Shown piece by piece: positions 6,648-12,622 of a DNA stretch of 15,405 nucleotides. Below the pieces are notes generated by a model. That model searched no databases and was not told where the DNA came from. It was given only the letters and a program-made list of their open reading frames with translations. Source of the stretch: Eshraghiella sp964576255 (GTDB lineage: Bacteria > Bacillota > Clostridia > Lachnospirales > Lachnospiraceae). Made by a program: the position numbers and the translations under genes. Positions within the stretch are counted from its first letter, which is position 1; each line of letters opens with the position of its first letter. Location of the stretch: NCBI GenBank assembly GCA_964576255.1, contig CAZNUK010000056.1, positions 1 through 15,405 on the forward strand, in the 5' to 3' direction.

Positions 6648-8357
6648 CTATCTATCCGCTAAAATTGTAACAACATTATCTAAAGTAAGTTGGTGACCAT
6701 ATAAAGGCACTTCCTTATATTGCTCTCTAATCGCAGCGAGTTCTTCTTCTGTAAGTTCTATTTGTTCTCCTTCATATTCGTATTCTTTATAGAATTTGCC
6801 GTCTATAGCAGAATAGATTACTTCCTCAATCTTCTCTGTCTCAGTGAATTCTTTTATTCTAATGAGCTGATTATAGCTCGCTCCCGAAGACCCGTTCATG
6901 GTTCCATCTTCATATAATGGTGCCATTAGTCTATGTGTATCGCCGTATCTGTATATTACACCATCTTTTTCATGTAAAATGGACAGTTCTATAAAGTCAA
7001 GTACAACTTCTTTTACTCCATCCCCATCCAAATCACAGTAACGAAATGATGCGTTCTCATAATAATTTGGCAGTTCCATAACCTTCTTCATCTTACCATC
7101 TGCCGTGTCATAAACATCTGTTTTGCCCATAACAGCAAGTTGCATTAAATTCAACTCATCAACAGAAACTTGAATTTCTGTAGTTGGTTCTTTGGTTGAT
7201 GGTTCTTCGGTAACAGCTTCCTCTGTAGTAGCTTCAGTAATTGTCTCTTCTTCCGTTATATCCTCAGTAATTGCTTCAGTAGTTGGCTCATCTTCTGTTG
7301 TAGCCTCAGTAGTTGAATTCTCAGTTGTAGTCTCCTTCGTATCCTCCTGTACCGGCTGATGCTTAGCTATGGTTGTACAGCCCACCAGACTTATTAATCC
7401 AAAGCTAATAATTACAACCAACGCATATGCTCCACTTTTCTTCAAATTAACGATATGTTTAATTCTCATCTCTGTATTATTCTCCCCAAAACTCATTACA
7501 GGAATAATCCCACTGTTTCTTGCAGAATTGCTTAACAACACATTAAGATATTCCTTTACTTCCGCATGTTCTAATCCTCTGACCACTGCTTCATCACAAA
7601 GCATTTCCATATCCTTTTTCATCAGCCAAATAGCCAACCATACAAAAGGATTCCACCAATACACAATATTTACCAAAAGCATCAAAATTCTGACTATATG
7701 GTCCTTATGCTTTATATGTGTTTTTTCATGACTTAAAATGTATTCACGTTCTTTTATTGAAAGTCCTGTTGGCAGATAAATTCTGGTTCTTGCAAACCCC
7801 ATAACAAATGCCGTACTAATACTATCTGTCTCCCACACATTATCCTCTGTATTAATTGCAAAAGCAGTTTTTCTGGTAAGTCTCACAAGCTGTACAACAG
7901 AAGCTGTGATTAGCACTACCATTCCAAGAATCCATACGGCAATTACTACATCTTCTTTTGTAAGCTCAATTACCGGCTTAACTTCCTTCACCGGCTCTTT
8001 CTGCTCGGACTGCTCCAACGCCTCCAGCTGCGCATTCAGACTAACAGGCTCTTTTTGTGCTGTACCTGCTGTCAGATTATCCCAATTAATGCCTTCGTAT
8101 CTATCCTGCCAATAAGCATTCTCATTAACACCCATATCTGCGCTTTCTGCCACAGGCACTTCCTTCTGTCTGTCTATTAACCCCAACCTGCTATCCGTTG
8201 TAATCGGAATGCATAATCGAAGTAAAATCAAAAGCCACATACCATACACAAACACCTTGGAACTCTTTTTCAAAATTCTTCGAAATATTATTGCAACAAC
8301 TATTAAAATCGTAGCCTGAGCTCCTACAATCAAAAAATTCTCTATTATTCCGTTCAT
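6648..8357 (-). CDS. M56 family BlaR1/MecR1-type membrane metalloprotease with atypical sensor domain
   Basis: 569 aa. Membrane segments lie near 8-26, 35-51, 136-158 and 306-328, with one more after the active site (about 224-245). The gluzincin zinc site is HEKTH (210-214) with a downstream glutamate in CDEAV (E256), as in BlaR1/MecR1 proteases that sense an outside signal and cause loss of their BlaI-type repressor. After the last membrane segment comes a Thr/Glu-rich linker (about 339-395, repeats of TTEATTE type) and a roughly 170-residue outer domain containing DLDGDGVKE (442-450), a calcium-loop-like motif. No penicillin-binding motifs (SXXK, KTG) are present there, so a beta-lactam signal is unlikely. 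LVGC (324-327) resembles a lipobox but is internal. Start has GGAGGGG upstream; blaI ends 20 bp before it. Confidence 0.9.
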   Translation of the reverse strand: MNGIIENFLIVGAQATILIVVAIIFRRILKKSSKVFVYGMWLLILLRLCIPITTDSRLGLIDRQKEVPVAESADMGVNENAYWQDRYEGINWDNLTAGTAQKEPVSLNAQLEALEQSEQKEPVKEVKPVIELTKEDVVIAVWILGMVVLITASVVQLVRLTRKTAFAINTEDNVWETDSISTAFVMGFARTRIYLPTGLSIKEREYILSHEKTHIKHKDHIVRILMLLVNIVYWWNPFVWLAIWLMKKDMEMLCDEAVVRGLEHAEVKEYLNVLLSNSARNSGIIPVMSFGENNTEMRIKHIVNLKKSGAYALVVIISFGLISLVGCTTIAKHQPVQEDTKETTTENSTTEATTEDEPTTEAITEDITEEETITEATTEEAVTEEPSTKEPTTEIQVSVDELNLMQLAVMGKTDVYDTADGKMKKVMELPNYYENASFRYCDLDGDGVKEVVLDFIELSILHEKDGVIYRYGDTHRLMAPLYEDGTMNGSSGASYNQLIRIKEFTETEKIEEVIYSAIDGKFYKEYEYEGEQIELTEEELAAIREQYKEVPLYGHQLTLDNVVTILADR

Positions 8358-8377
8358 TTAACCTTCCCCTCCTTCTG

Positions 8378-8737
8378 TTATTTTTGGTACGCGTCGTTAA
8401 TCATTTTCTCCAATTTAAGAAATTCTTCTTTTGTTAGTTTTCTATCCTGCAAAAATGCAGCAAACATATCCAACACATTCCCATTAAAAGTCTTGTCCAC
8501 AAATTCATCCCCAGCCGCTTTGGCAATATCCTCCTTCGTAGCCAGACTTCTCACATATGTATTTTCATTTACCAATACTTCTTTGTTAATTAAATTCTTA
8601 ATTACCGTGTAGGTGGTTGATTTTTTCCAACCAAATTTTTCCTGACATAGCTTGACTAAATCAGAAGATTTCACAGGCTCCAACTGCCATATCTCTTCCA
8701 TAAAACGATATTCCGCATCACTTAATTTTTTAATCAT
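8378..8737 (-). CDS. blaI: BlaI/MecI/CopY family transcriptional repressor
   Basis: 119 aa from the ATG at 8737, which has GGAGG with 6-base spacing (plus 8744-8748). A longer frame to 8818 would start inside the -35 element and is rejected. The N-terminal winged helix reads KKLSDAEYRFMEEIWQLEPV, then SSDLVKLCQEKFGWKKSTTYTVIKNLINKEVL, the standard BlaI recognition fold. The C-terminal helices (EEFLKLEKMI) would form the dimer interface. Family members bind operator dyads as dimers and are removed when the M56 protease is activated. Here the partner protease is the next gene, and two matching dyads overlap this gene's own promoter, so autorepression is expected. The symbol is used for the family, not for beta-lactamase control. 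Confidence 0.93.
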   Translation of the reverse strand: MIKKLSDAEYRFMEEIWQLEPVKSSDLVKLCQEKFGWKKSTTYTVIKNLINKEVLVNENTYVRSLATKEDIAKAAGDEFVDKTFNGNVLDMFAAFLQDRKLTKEEFLKLEKMINDAYQK

Positions 8738-8759
8738 AAAATCCCTCCAAAAATATATA

Positions 8760-8778
8760 GGTCTAAAAGAAGTAGACC
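8760..8778. promoter_or_regulatory. BlaI-type operator 1 (downstream dyad)
   Basis: Perfect dyad GGTCTA-N7-TAGACC located downstream of the predicted transcription start and upstream of the blaI ribosome binding site. Its centre (8769) is 30 bp from that of operator 2, about three helical turns, so two repressor dimers would bind on the same face. Confidence 0.75.
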
Positions 8779-8789
8779 ACTTTATATGT

Positions 8790-8808
8790 AGTCTATATCT
8801 TTTAGACC
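8790..8808. promoter_or_regulatory. BlaI-type operator 2 (over the -10 element)
   Basis: Dyad GTCTA-N7-TAGAC (8791-8807) with one flanking mismatch compared with operator 1, centred at 8799 and covering the -10 and part of the spacer. The outer arms of the two operators also form a perfect 12-bp inverted repeat (8759-8770 with 8798-8809). Confidence 0.72.
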
Positions 8809-8818
8809 TGATTGTCAA
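8790..8818 (-). promoter_or_regulatory. Promoter of the blaI-M56 operon
   Basis: On the minus strand a perfect TTGACA (8818-8813), a 17-base spacer and TAGACT (8795-8790) precede blaI. The -10 element lies inside operator 2, so repressor binding should block polymerase. Confidence 0.72.
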
Positions 8819-8828
8819 TAGGTTTTAA

Positions 8829-9191
8829 CTAATTTTTTATACTATCAATTGAGATTTGAAGGATTGTTACCTCATTTTCAAGCCACGGATAATCATTATA
8901 CTGCCCCGGAATGTACCATTGTGTTAATAATTTGCCATCAATATCACTTGGAAGAAGCGCACAATGCTTATCGTCTGATTTAATTAAATATTCATAAGAA
9001 GAATCACCCAACTTATAACTATATAGTCCATCATCCGCCGAAATAATAACACAATCATCCGCTAAGACATATTGACCAATTAAATCTAATGGAATAATAC
9101 TATTTTTCTCAAAATCATAAACCATAGTTTCCATGCACGCGCGAATGCGTATCCAAAGCGGAGCATTTTGCTTTATAGGAAAGGCTTTCAC
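8829..9191 (-). CDS. Hypothetical protein, probably a remnant
   Basis: An open frame of 120 codons read from a GTG at 9191; no family recognised. The first 19 or so codons lie in a palindrome and a GC-rich stretch and look non-coding, and no good ribosome binding site precedes the GTG or the later ATGs (codons 20 and 23). From there the protein is acidic and aromatic-rich, with short strand-like pieces (YVLADDCVIISADDGLYSYKL) like blades of a propeller or solute-sensing repeat domain. It may be the C-terminal end of a longer secreted or lipoprotein gene whose 5' part was lost next to the 6S RNA locus. It ends 10 bases before the blaI -35 element with no terminator in between. Confidence 0.35.
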   Translation of the reverse strand: MKAFPIKQNAPLWIRIRACMETMVYDFEKNSIIPLDLIGQYVLADDCVIISADDGLYSYKLGDSSYEYLIKSDDKHCALLPSDIDGKLLTQWYIPGQYNDYPWLENEVTILQISIDSIKN

Positions 9192-9231
9192 ACATTAGTG
9201 TGATAAAGTCTTTTCTATAAAACAAAAAATG
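9163..9231. repeat. Long imperfect palindrome overlapping the 6S RNA 3' end
   Basis: GCATTTT-G-C-TTTATAGGAAAGGCTTT (from 9163) pairs with AAAGTCTTTTCTATAAA-A-C-AAAAAATGC (to 9231) with a few G-T pairs, one mismatch and two small bulges, around a perfect CACAC-ATTA-GTGTG core (9189-9202). It forms about a 30-bp hairpin on either strand. It may act as a transcription end for the 6S gene or be the remains of a small inverted-repeat element. Confidence 0.65.
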
Positions 9232-9424
9232 CCCCCAAAATGCCGGTTCCTATTATTTTGACTCCTAGCTAAGCTAGGTGGGCATCCGCACATAAGCCGC
9301 TGTCTTCCACTCTGCGGAGGCTTGACATTAACTTATAAATATAAGAATCCCTTTAATTCAATGTAGGTTCAAAACATATAGGAATTATCGAACATTCCAG
9401 GAAGCATTTATAAACTAAATACCT
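9224..9424 (-). ncRNA. ssrS: 6S RNA (SsrS-like regulator of RNA polymerase)
   Basis: No protein is encoded here, but the minus strand folds into the 6S pattern. Closing stem: AAATGCTTCC (9409-9400) with GGGGGCATTT (9236-9227), ten pairs with two G-U. Next arm: AATGTT with the GGCATT just inside it, and TTCCTA with TAGGAA. Then a large central bubble whose 3' side carries a short hairpin CCTAGC-TTA-GCTAGG, as in E. coli 6S. A terminal arm follows, with AAGCC/GGCTT and CCGC/GCGG pairings. Length (about 200 nt), a strong own promoter and T-rich end agree. 6S RNA mimics an open promoter and sequesters housekeeping RNA polymerase in stationary phase. Ends are predicted, not measured; recognition is by structure only. 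Confidence 0.72.
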
Positions 9425-9431
9425 TGTATTT

Positions 9432-9460
9432 AGTATACTCCATTATATGCACTTTTGCAA
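9432..9460 (-). promoter_or_regulatory. Promoter of the 6S RNA gene
   Basis: TTGCAA (9460-9455), 17-base spacer, TATACT (9437-9432) on the minus strand; predicted start near 9425-9424. A second possible -10, TATAAT (9447-9442), lies in the spacer. Upstream to 9552 I see no gene or further element. Confidence 0.7.
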
Positions 9461-9552
9461 GGAAAAATGCATCACTACAGCCGTTAAAATATGGCAAAAA
9501 TAAGACAACTCACAATAATATTTTTCTTGAATTTTAGGTGTTATTGCTAAGC

Positions 9553-9714
9553 GCCCCTCCCAGCTTGCTTTTTAGCACTTGCGTGGGGTTAGCATAGCGC
9601 AGGACCGCCCCTCCCAGCTTGCTTTTTAGTACTTGTGTGGGGCTAGTACAGCACCGGGTCGCCCCTCCCAGCTTGCTTTTTAGTACTTGTGTGGGGCTAG
9701 TACAGCACCGGGTC
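9553..9714. repeat. 54-bp tandem repeat array, three copies, interrupted by the assembly gap
   Basis: Copies start at 9553, 9607 and 9661, each beginning GCCCCTCCCAGCTTGC. Copies 2 and 3 are identical; copy 1 differs at about nine positions. Each unit holds GCCCC and GGGGC arms that can pair within or between units, and a TAGTAC direct repeat. Sequence after the gap again begins GCCCCTCC (9815) and then diverges, so the array probably continues through the N run and copy number is unknown. Because 54 is divisible by 3 one frame stays open, but copy 1 has a stop in that frame, so I do not call it coding. Confidence 0.9.
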
Positions 9715-9814
9715 NNNNNNNNNNNNNNNNNNNNNNNNNNNNNNNNNNNNNNNNNNNNNNNNNNNNNNNNNNNNNNNNNNNNNNNNNNNNNNNNNNNNNN
9801 NNNNNNNNNNNNNN
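9715..9814. other. Assembly gap (100 N)
   Basis: Exactly 100 N, the conventional filler for a scaffold gap of unknown length. It falls inside the tandem repeat array, which is the likely cause of the break. Confidence 0.98.
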
Positions 9815-9853
9815 GCCCCTCCTAATCTTATTTTTCAAATTTTAGTAGGCTTG

Positions 9854-9889
9854 CCCCGCCTCCCCCCTCTCCCCCCACGATGCCCTCCC
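9854..9889 (-). other. G-rich tract with G-quadruplex potential
   Basis: On the minus strand, tracts of 3, 3, 6, 6 and 4 G are separated by loops of 1, 6, 3 and 4 bases. This fits the G3+/N1-7 quadruplex pattern and stands out in an AT-rich genome. It lies just past the thrS terminator. Confidence 0.7.
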
Positions 9890-9892
9890 AAC

Positions 9893-9933
9893 AAAAAACC
9901 ACCGAATTTGACTATAACTAGCCAAATCCGGTG
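9893..9933 (-). terminator. Intrinsic terminator of thrS
   Basis: Minus-strand stem CACCG-ATTTG (9933-9923, one mismatch) pairs with CAAAT-CGGTG (9910-9900), with a 12-base loop, followed by GTTTTTT. It starts 11 bases after the thrS stop. Confidence 0.88.
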
Positions 9934-9943
9934 ATAACTTGTT

Positions 9944-11911
9944 TTATTTCTCTTCCACTTCGATTTTACGGATTGTCTTAGTGCGAATCTCTTCACAAAT
10001 TTCATTAATAAATGTCTGCAAAGGTTTCTGTCCTTCGTCACCCATATATCTACTTCTTACTGATACAAGTCCTGCTTCCTGTTCTTTTTCACCTACTACG
10101 AGGATGTATGGAACTCTGGCAAGTCTTGCTTCACGAATCTTGTATCCAATCTTCTCTGAACGGTTATCCATTTCGGCATATAAACCATTATTAACAAGCT
10201 CTGCTTTAACAGTCTCTGCATAATCTGCATACTTCTCAGAAATTGGAAGAACTCTGACCTGTTCAGGACAAAGCCATGTTGGGAACATTCCGGCATATTT
10301 TTCAATAAGCCATGCAAGTGTTCTTTCATAACAGCCCATACTTGTTCTGTGAATAATATATGGTCTCTTCTTATCACCATTTTCGTCGATGTAATACATA
10401 TCGAACTGCTCTGCAAGAAGGGCATCCCACTGAATAGTAATCATAGTGTCCTCTTTGCCGTATACATTTCTGGCATTAATATCAACCTTAGGTCCGTAGA
10501 AAGCAGCCTCGCCCACATCCTCTGAAAATGGAATGTCAAGCTCAGTAAGTATGTTACGGATATCCTGTTCTGTCTGCTCCCAAACCTCAGGGTCACCAAT
10601 ATATTTTTCCTTGTTATCAGGGTCCCATTTTGAAAGGTGATATGTTACATCCTCTTCAACACCCAATGTCTGGAGACAATATTTTGCAAGAGCGATACAA
10701 TCCTTGAACTCCTTAACCATCTGGTCAGGTCTTACAATAAGGTGTCCTTCTGAGATTGTAAACTGACGTACACGGGTAAGTCCATGCATCTCTCCTGAAT
10801 CCTCGTTACGGAAGAGAGTTGAGGTCTCACCATATCTGATTGGAAGGTCTCTGTAGCTCTTCTGGCTTGCTTTGTACACATAATACTGGAATGGGCATGT
10901 CATAGGACGAAGTGCAAATACTTCCTTATCCTTATCCTCATCTCCAAGTACAAACATACCGTCTTTGTAATGATCCCAATGTCCTGAAATCTTATACAAA
11001 TCACTCTTAGCCATAAGAGGAGTCTTAGTTCTTACATAACCGCGACGCTCTTCCTCGTCCTCAATCCATCTTTGCATTGTACGAATCATTCTCTCGCCCT
11101 TAGGCATAAGAAGTGGAAGTCCCTGTCCAATTACATCTACAGTTGTAAACAATTCCATTTCACGACCTAATTTGTTATGGTCACGTCTCTTGATATCCTC
11201 AAGATGCTCTAAATATGCCTGAAGGTCTTCTTTTTTAGAAAAAGCAGTACCATATACACGCGTAAGCATTTTGTTTTTCTCACTGCCTCTCCAGTATGCG
11301 CCTGAAGAAGAAATAAGCTTAATTGCTTTGATATATTTGGCATTCATAAGATGAGGACCTGCGCACAAATCAACAAACGCATCCTCTCCTTCTCCCTGTC
11401 TGTAGAAGGAAATAACAGCATCCTCCGGAAGATCATTAATAAGCTCAACCTTGTATGGCTCACCCCTGTCCTCCATAAACTTAATAGCCTCAGCTCTAGG
11501 AAGCTCAAATTTCTCAAGCTTTCTGCCTTCTTTGATAATCTTCTTCATCTCAGCTTCAATAGCATCAAGAGCTGCTCTATCAAAAGACTGACAATCAAAA
11601 TCATAGTAAAATCCGTTATCAATGGATGGTCCGATTGTAAGCTTAGCCTCAGGATAAAGTCTCTTAACCGCCTCTGCAAGTACATGAGATGCAGTATGTC
11701 TGTAAGCCTTCTTACCCTCATCGTCGTTAAAAGTAAGGATATTAAGGGTGCAATCTTTATCAACTACTGTTCTAAGGTCAACCACTGCTCCATCAACTTC
11801 TCCGGCACATGCTGCCCTTGCAAGCCCCTCACTAATATCCATAGCAATATCAAATACAGACATAGCTGACTGATATTCCTTAACTGAACCATCTTTTAAT
11901 GTTATCTTCAT
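9944..11911 (-). CDS. thrS: Threonyl-tRNA synthetase
   Basis: 655 aa, full length. It charges tRNA-Thr with threonine in the cytoplasm. Domain order: TGS domain (1-60); editing domain with H72/H76 (HTASH) and C183/H187 (CAGPH), which clears mischarged serine; class II catalytic core with zinc ligands C339 (RPMTCP), H390 (ISEGH) and H521 (IIHRTS); motif 2 around RNEDSGEMHGLTRVRQF; motif 3 GCYERTLAWLIEKYAG (526-541); and the C-terminal anticodon-binding domain (about 545-645). Start at 11911 has AAAGGAT upstream. The gene follows a small membrane protein gene by 14 bases, and both lie behind a threonine T-box leader, so expression should rise when uncharged tRNA-Thr accumulates. A hairpin terminator follows the stop. 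Confidence 0.98.
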   Translation of the reverse strand: MKITLKDGSVKEYQSAMSVFDIAMDISEGLARAACAGEVDGAVVDLRTVVDKDCTLNILTFNDDEGKKAYRHTASHVLAEAVKRLYPEAKLTIGPSIDNGFYYDFDCQSFDRAALDAIEAEMKKIIKEGRKLEKFELPRAEAIKFMEDRGEPYKVELINDLPEDAVISFYRQGEGEDAFVDLCAGPHLMNAKYIKAIKLISSSGAYWRGSEKNKMLTRVYGTAFSKKEDLQAYLEHLEDIKRRDHNKLGREMELFTTVDVIGQGLPLLMPKGERMIRTMQRWIEDEEERRGYVRTKTPLMAKSDLYKISGHWDHYKDGMFVLGDEDKDKEVFALRPMTCPFQYYVYKASQKSYRDLPIRYGETSTLFRNEDSGEMHGLTRVRQFTISEGHLIVRPDQMVKEFKDCIALAKYCLQTLGVEEDVTYHLSKWDPDNKEKYIGDPEVWEQTEQDIRNILTELDIPFSEDVGEAAFYGPKVDINARNVYGKEDTMITIQWDALLAEQFDMYYIDENGDKKRPYIIHRTSMGCYERTLAWLIEKYAGMFPTWLCPEQVRVLPISEKYADYAETVKAELVNNGLYAEMDNRSEKIGYKIREARLARVPYILVVGEKEQEAGLVSVRSRYMGDEGQKPLQTFINEICEEIRTKTIRKIEVEEK

Positions 11912-11925
11912 TGCGTATTATCCTT

Positions 11926-12147
11926 TCAATTTTTTTCCTCTTCCGGTTCCTCGCCGAAATCATAGGTGTAGCACTTGTTATATTTCTTAATAGTGTTCTT
12001 GCTGGTAGCTGCTCTACCGATAAAAATTCCGATTCCGATTCCTACAAGAGTACACACTCCTGCAGCAATTAAAAGCTCCTTATTGCTCTTGGTAGTTTCT
12101 TCATCCAATAATTCCACGATGGACTGTCCTTTAGTTGTTAAATTCAT
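11926..12147 (-). CDS. Small single-span membrane protein, threonine-rich
   Basis: 73 aa, family not recognised. A polar, partly acidic N terminus (1-23) precedes one strongly hydrophobic glycine-rich segment (about 24-44, LLIAAGVCTLVGIGIGIFIG), then a basic stretch and a very acidic tail (FGEEPEEEKN). The layout recalls YtxH-like small membrane proteins but no motif proves it. Start at 12147 has GGAGG about 9 bases upstream. It is the first gene after the threonine T-box and ends 14 bases before thrS, so it must share thrS regulation unless an unseen promoter lies in its leader. Eight of 73 residues are threonine, above average, which may be chance or may tie its translation to threonine supply. 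Confidence 0.8.
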   Translation of the reverse strand: MNLTTKGQSIVELLDEETTKSNKELLIAAGVCTLVGIGIGIFIGRAATSKNTIKKYNKCYTYDFGEEPEEEKN

Positions 12148-12177
12148 AATTCATACCTCCATTAATTTATATTAGGA

Positions 12178-12299
12178 GCACTGCCATTTTTAAATGCTTC
12201 GCATTAGGGCGGTGCAGGTAATCGATTTGCTTCGCAAATCCATTACATTTATTTTGGGTTGTCTGATATTATTATGGGATTATTTACACAAAATAATCC
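12178..12299 (-). other. Structured leader with three successive hairpins before the thrS operon
   Basis: Hairpin A: GGATTATTT/AAATAATCC (12277-12285, 12291-12299), perfect. Hairpin B: 13-bp stem with one mismatch and TTC loop (12218-12230, 12234-12246). Hairpin C: GCACTGCC/GGCGGTGC (12178-12185, 12208-12215) enclosing AATGC-TTC-GCATT (12193-12205). They fill the space between the T-box terminator and the first ribosome binding site. None has a T run, so they are not intrinsic terminators; mRNA stability or processing is possible. Confidence 0.6.
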
Positions 12300-12327
12300 T
12301 TAATACTTTTTGTGCGCAACAAGTGAC

Positions 12328-12353
12328 AAAAAACCCCTTGCATAAGCAAGGGG
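12328..12353 (-). terminator. T-box regulated intrinsic terminator
   Basis: Minus-strand CCCCTTGC-TTAT-GCAAGGGG (12353-12334), eight perfect pairs, followed by six T (12333-12328). It competes with the T-box antiterminator. Confidence 0.92.
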
Positions 12354-12562
12354 CAATAATATCGCGGTTCCACCCAAGTTCACTCATTCCAATTAGGAAT
12401 AGAGCCTCGTTACGATTATAACGGAATCACCGGGCCGGATTGGGGCCACTCAGAGTTAGTCTTCACATTATGTCCGGGAGATTTCACACCAACCAATCTC
12501 TCTCTGAACCTTATCACAATGCTACTCGTCTCTTCAACGTGTTAAAATATCATTTATCAGAT
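12328..12562 (-). promoter_or_regulatory. Threonine T-box riboswitch leader
   Basis: The minus strand has the T-box core GGGTGGAACCGCG (12375-12363). Upstream is a Stem I with AGAGAGATTGGTTGGTG-type apical sequence and a lower stem GAGT/ACTC next to GTGAAG-ACT-A. The ACT (12460-12458) has the position and flanks (preceded by GAA-G, followed by A) of a specifier codon, and it is a threonine codon, matching thrS downstream. The NCCA end of uncharged tRNA-Thr would pair with the T-box bulge and favour the antiterminator. Unusually, the first gene behind it is a small membrane protein rather than thrS. Confidence 0.93.
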
Positions 12563-12568
12563 ATTGAA

Positions 12569-12597
12569 ATTATAACAAATCAATTTATATTTTGCAA
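12569..12597 (-). promoter_or_regulatory. Promoter of the T-box/thrS operon
   Basis: TTGCAA (12597-12592), 17-base spacer, perfect TATAAT (12574-12569); predicted start near 12562. A 10-bp inverted repeat (12574-12583 with 12605-12614) is centred on the -35 element. Confidence 0.8.
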
Positions 12598-12622
12598 CAA
12601 AACTTTGATTTGTTTTAATCTT

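Noticed and set aside
8738..8818. Longer N terminus for the BlaI-type repressor
   Set aside because: It would begin in the -35 element and pass through both operators; the ATG at 8737 has a GGAGG and matches the family start.
9224..9480. Transposon end or TnpB guide RNA scaffold
   Set aside because: No tnpB or tnpA fragment nearby; promoter, closing stem and bubble hairpin fit 6S RNA much better.
9553..9714. Possible CRISPR array
   Set aside because: Copies 2 and 3 are identical over the full 54 bp, so there are no variable spacers, and no cas genes are present.
9619..9825. Open frame with an 18-residue repeat across the tandem array and N run
   Set aside because: It stays open only because the unit is 54 bp; copy 1 has a stop in that frame, there is no ribosome binding site, and half the frame is N.
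11351..11869. 172-codon frame opposite thrS
   Set aside because: Antisense shadow of a highly conserved gene with no start signal.
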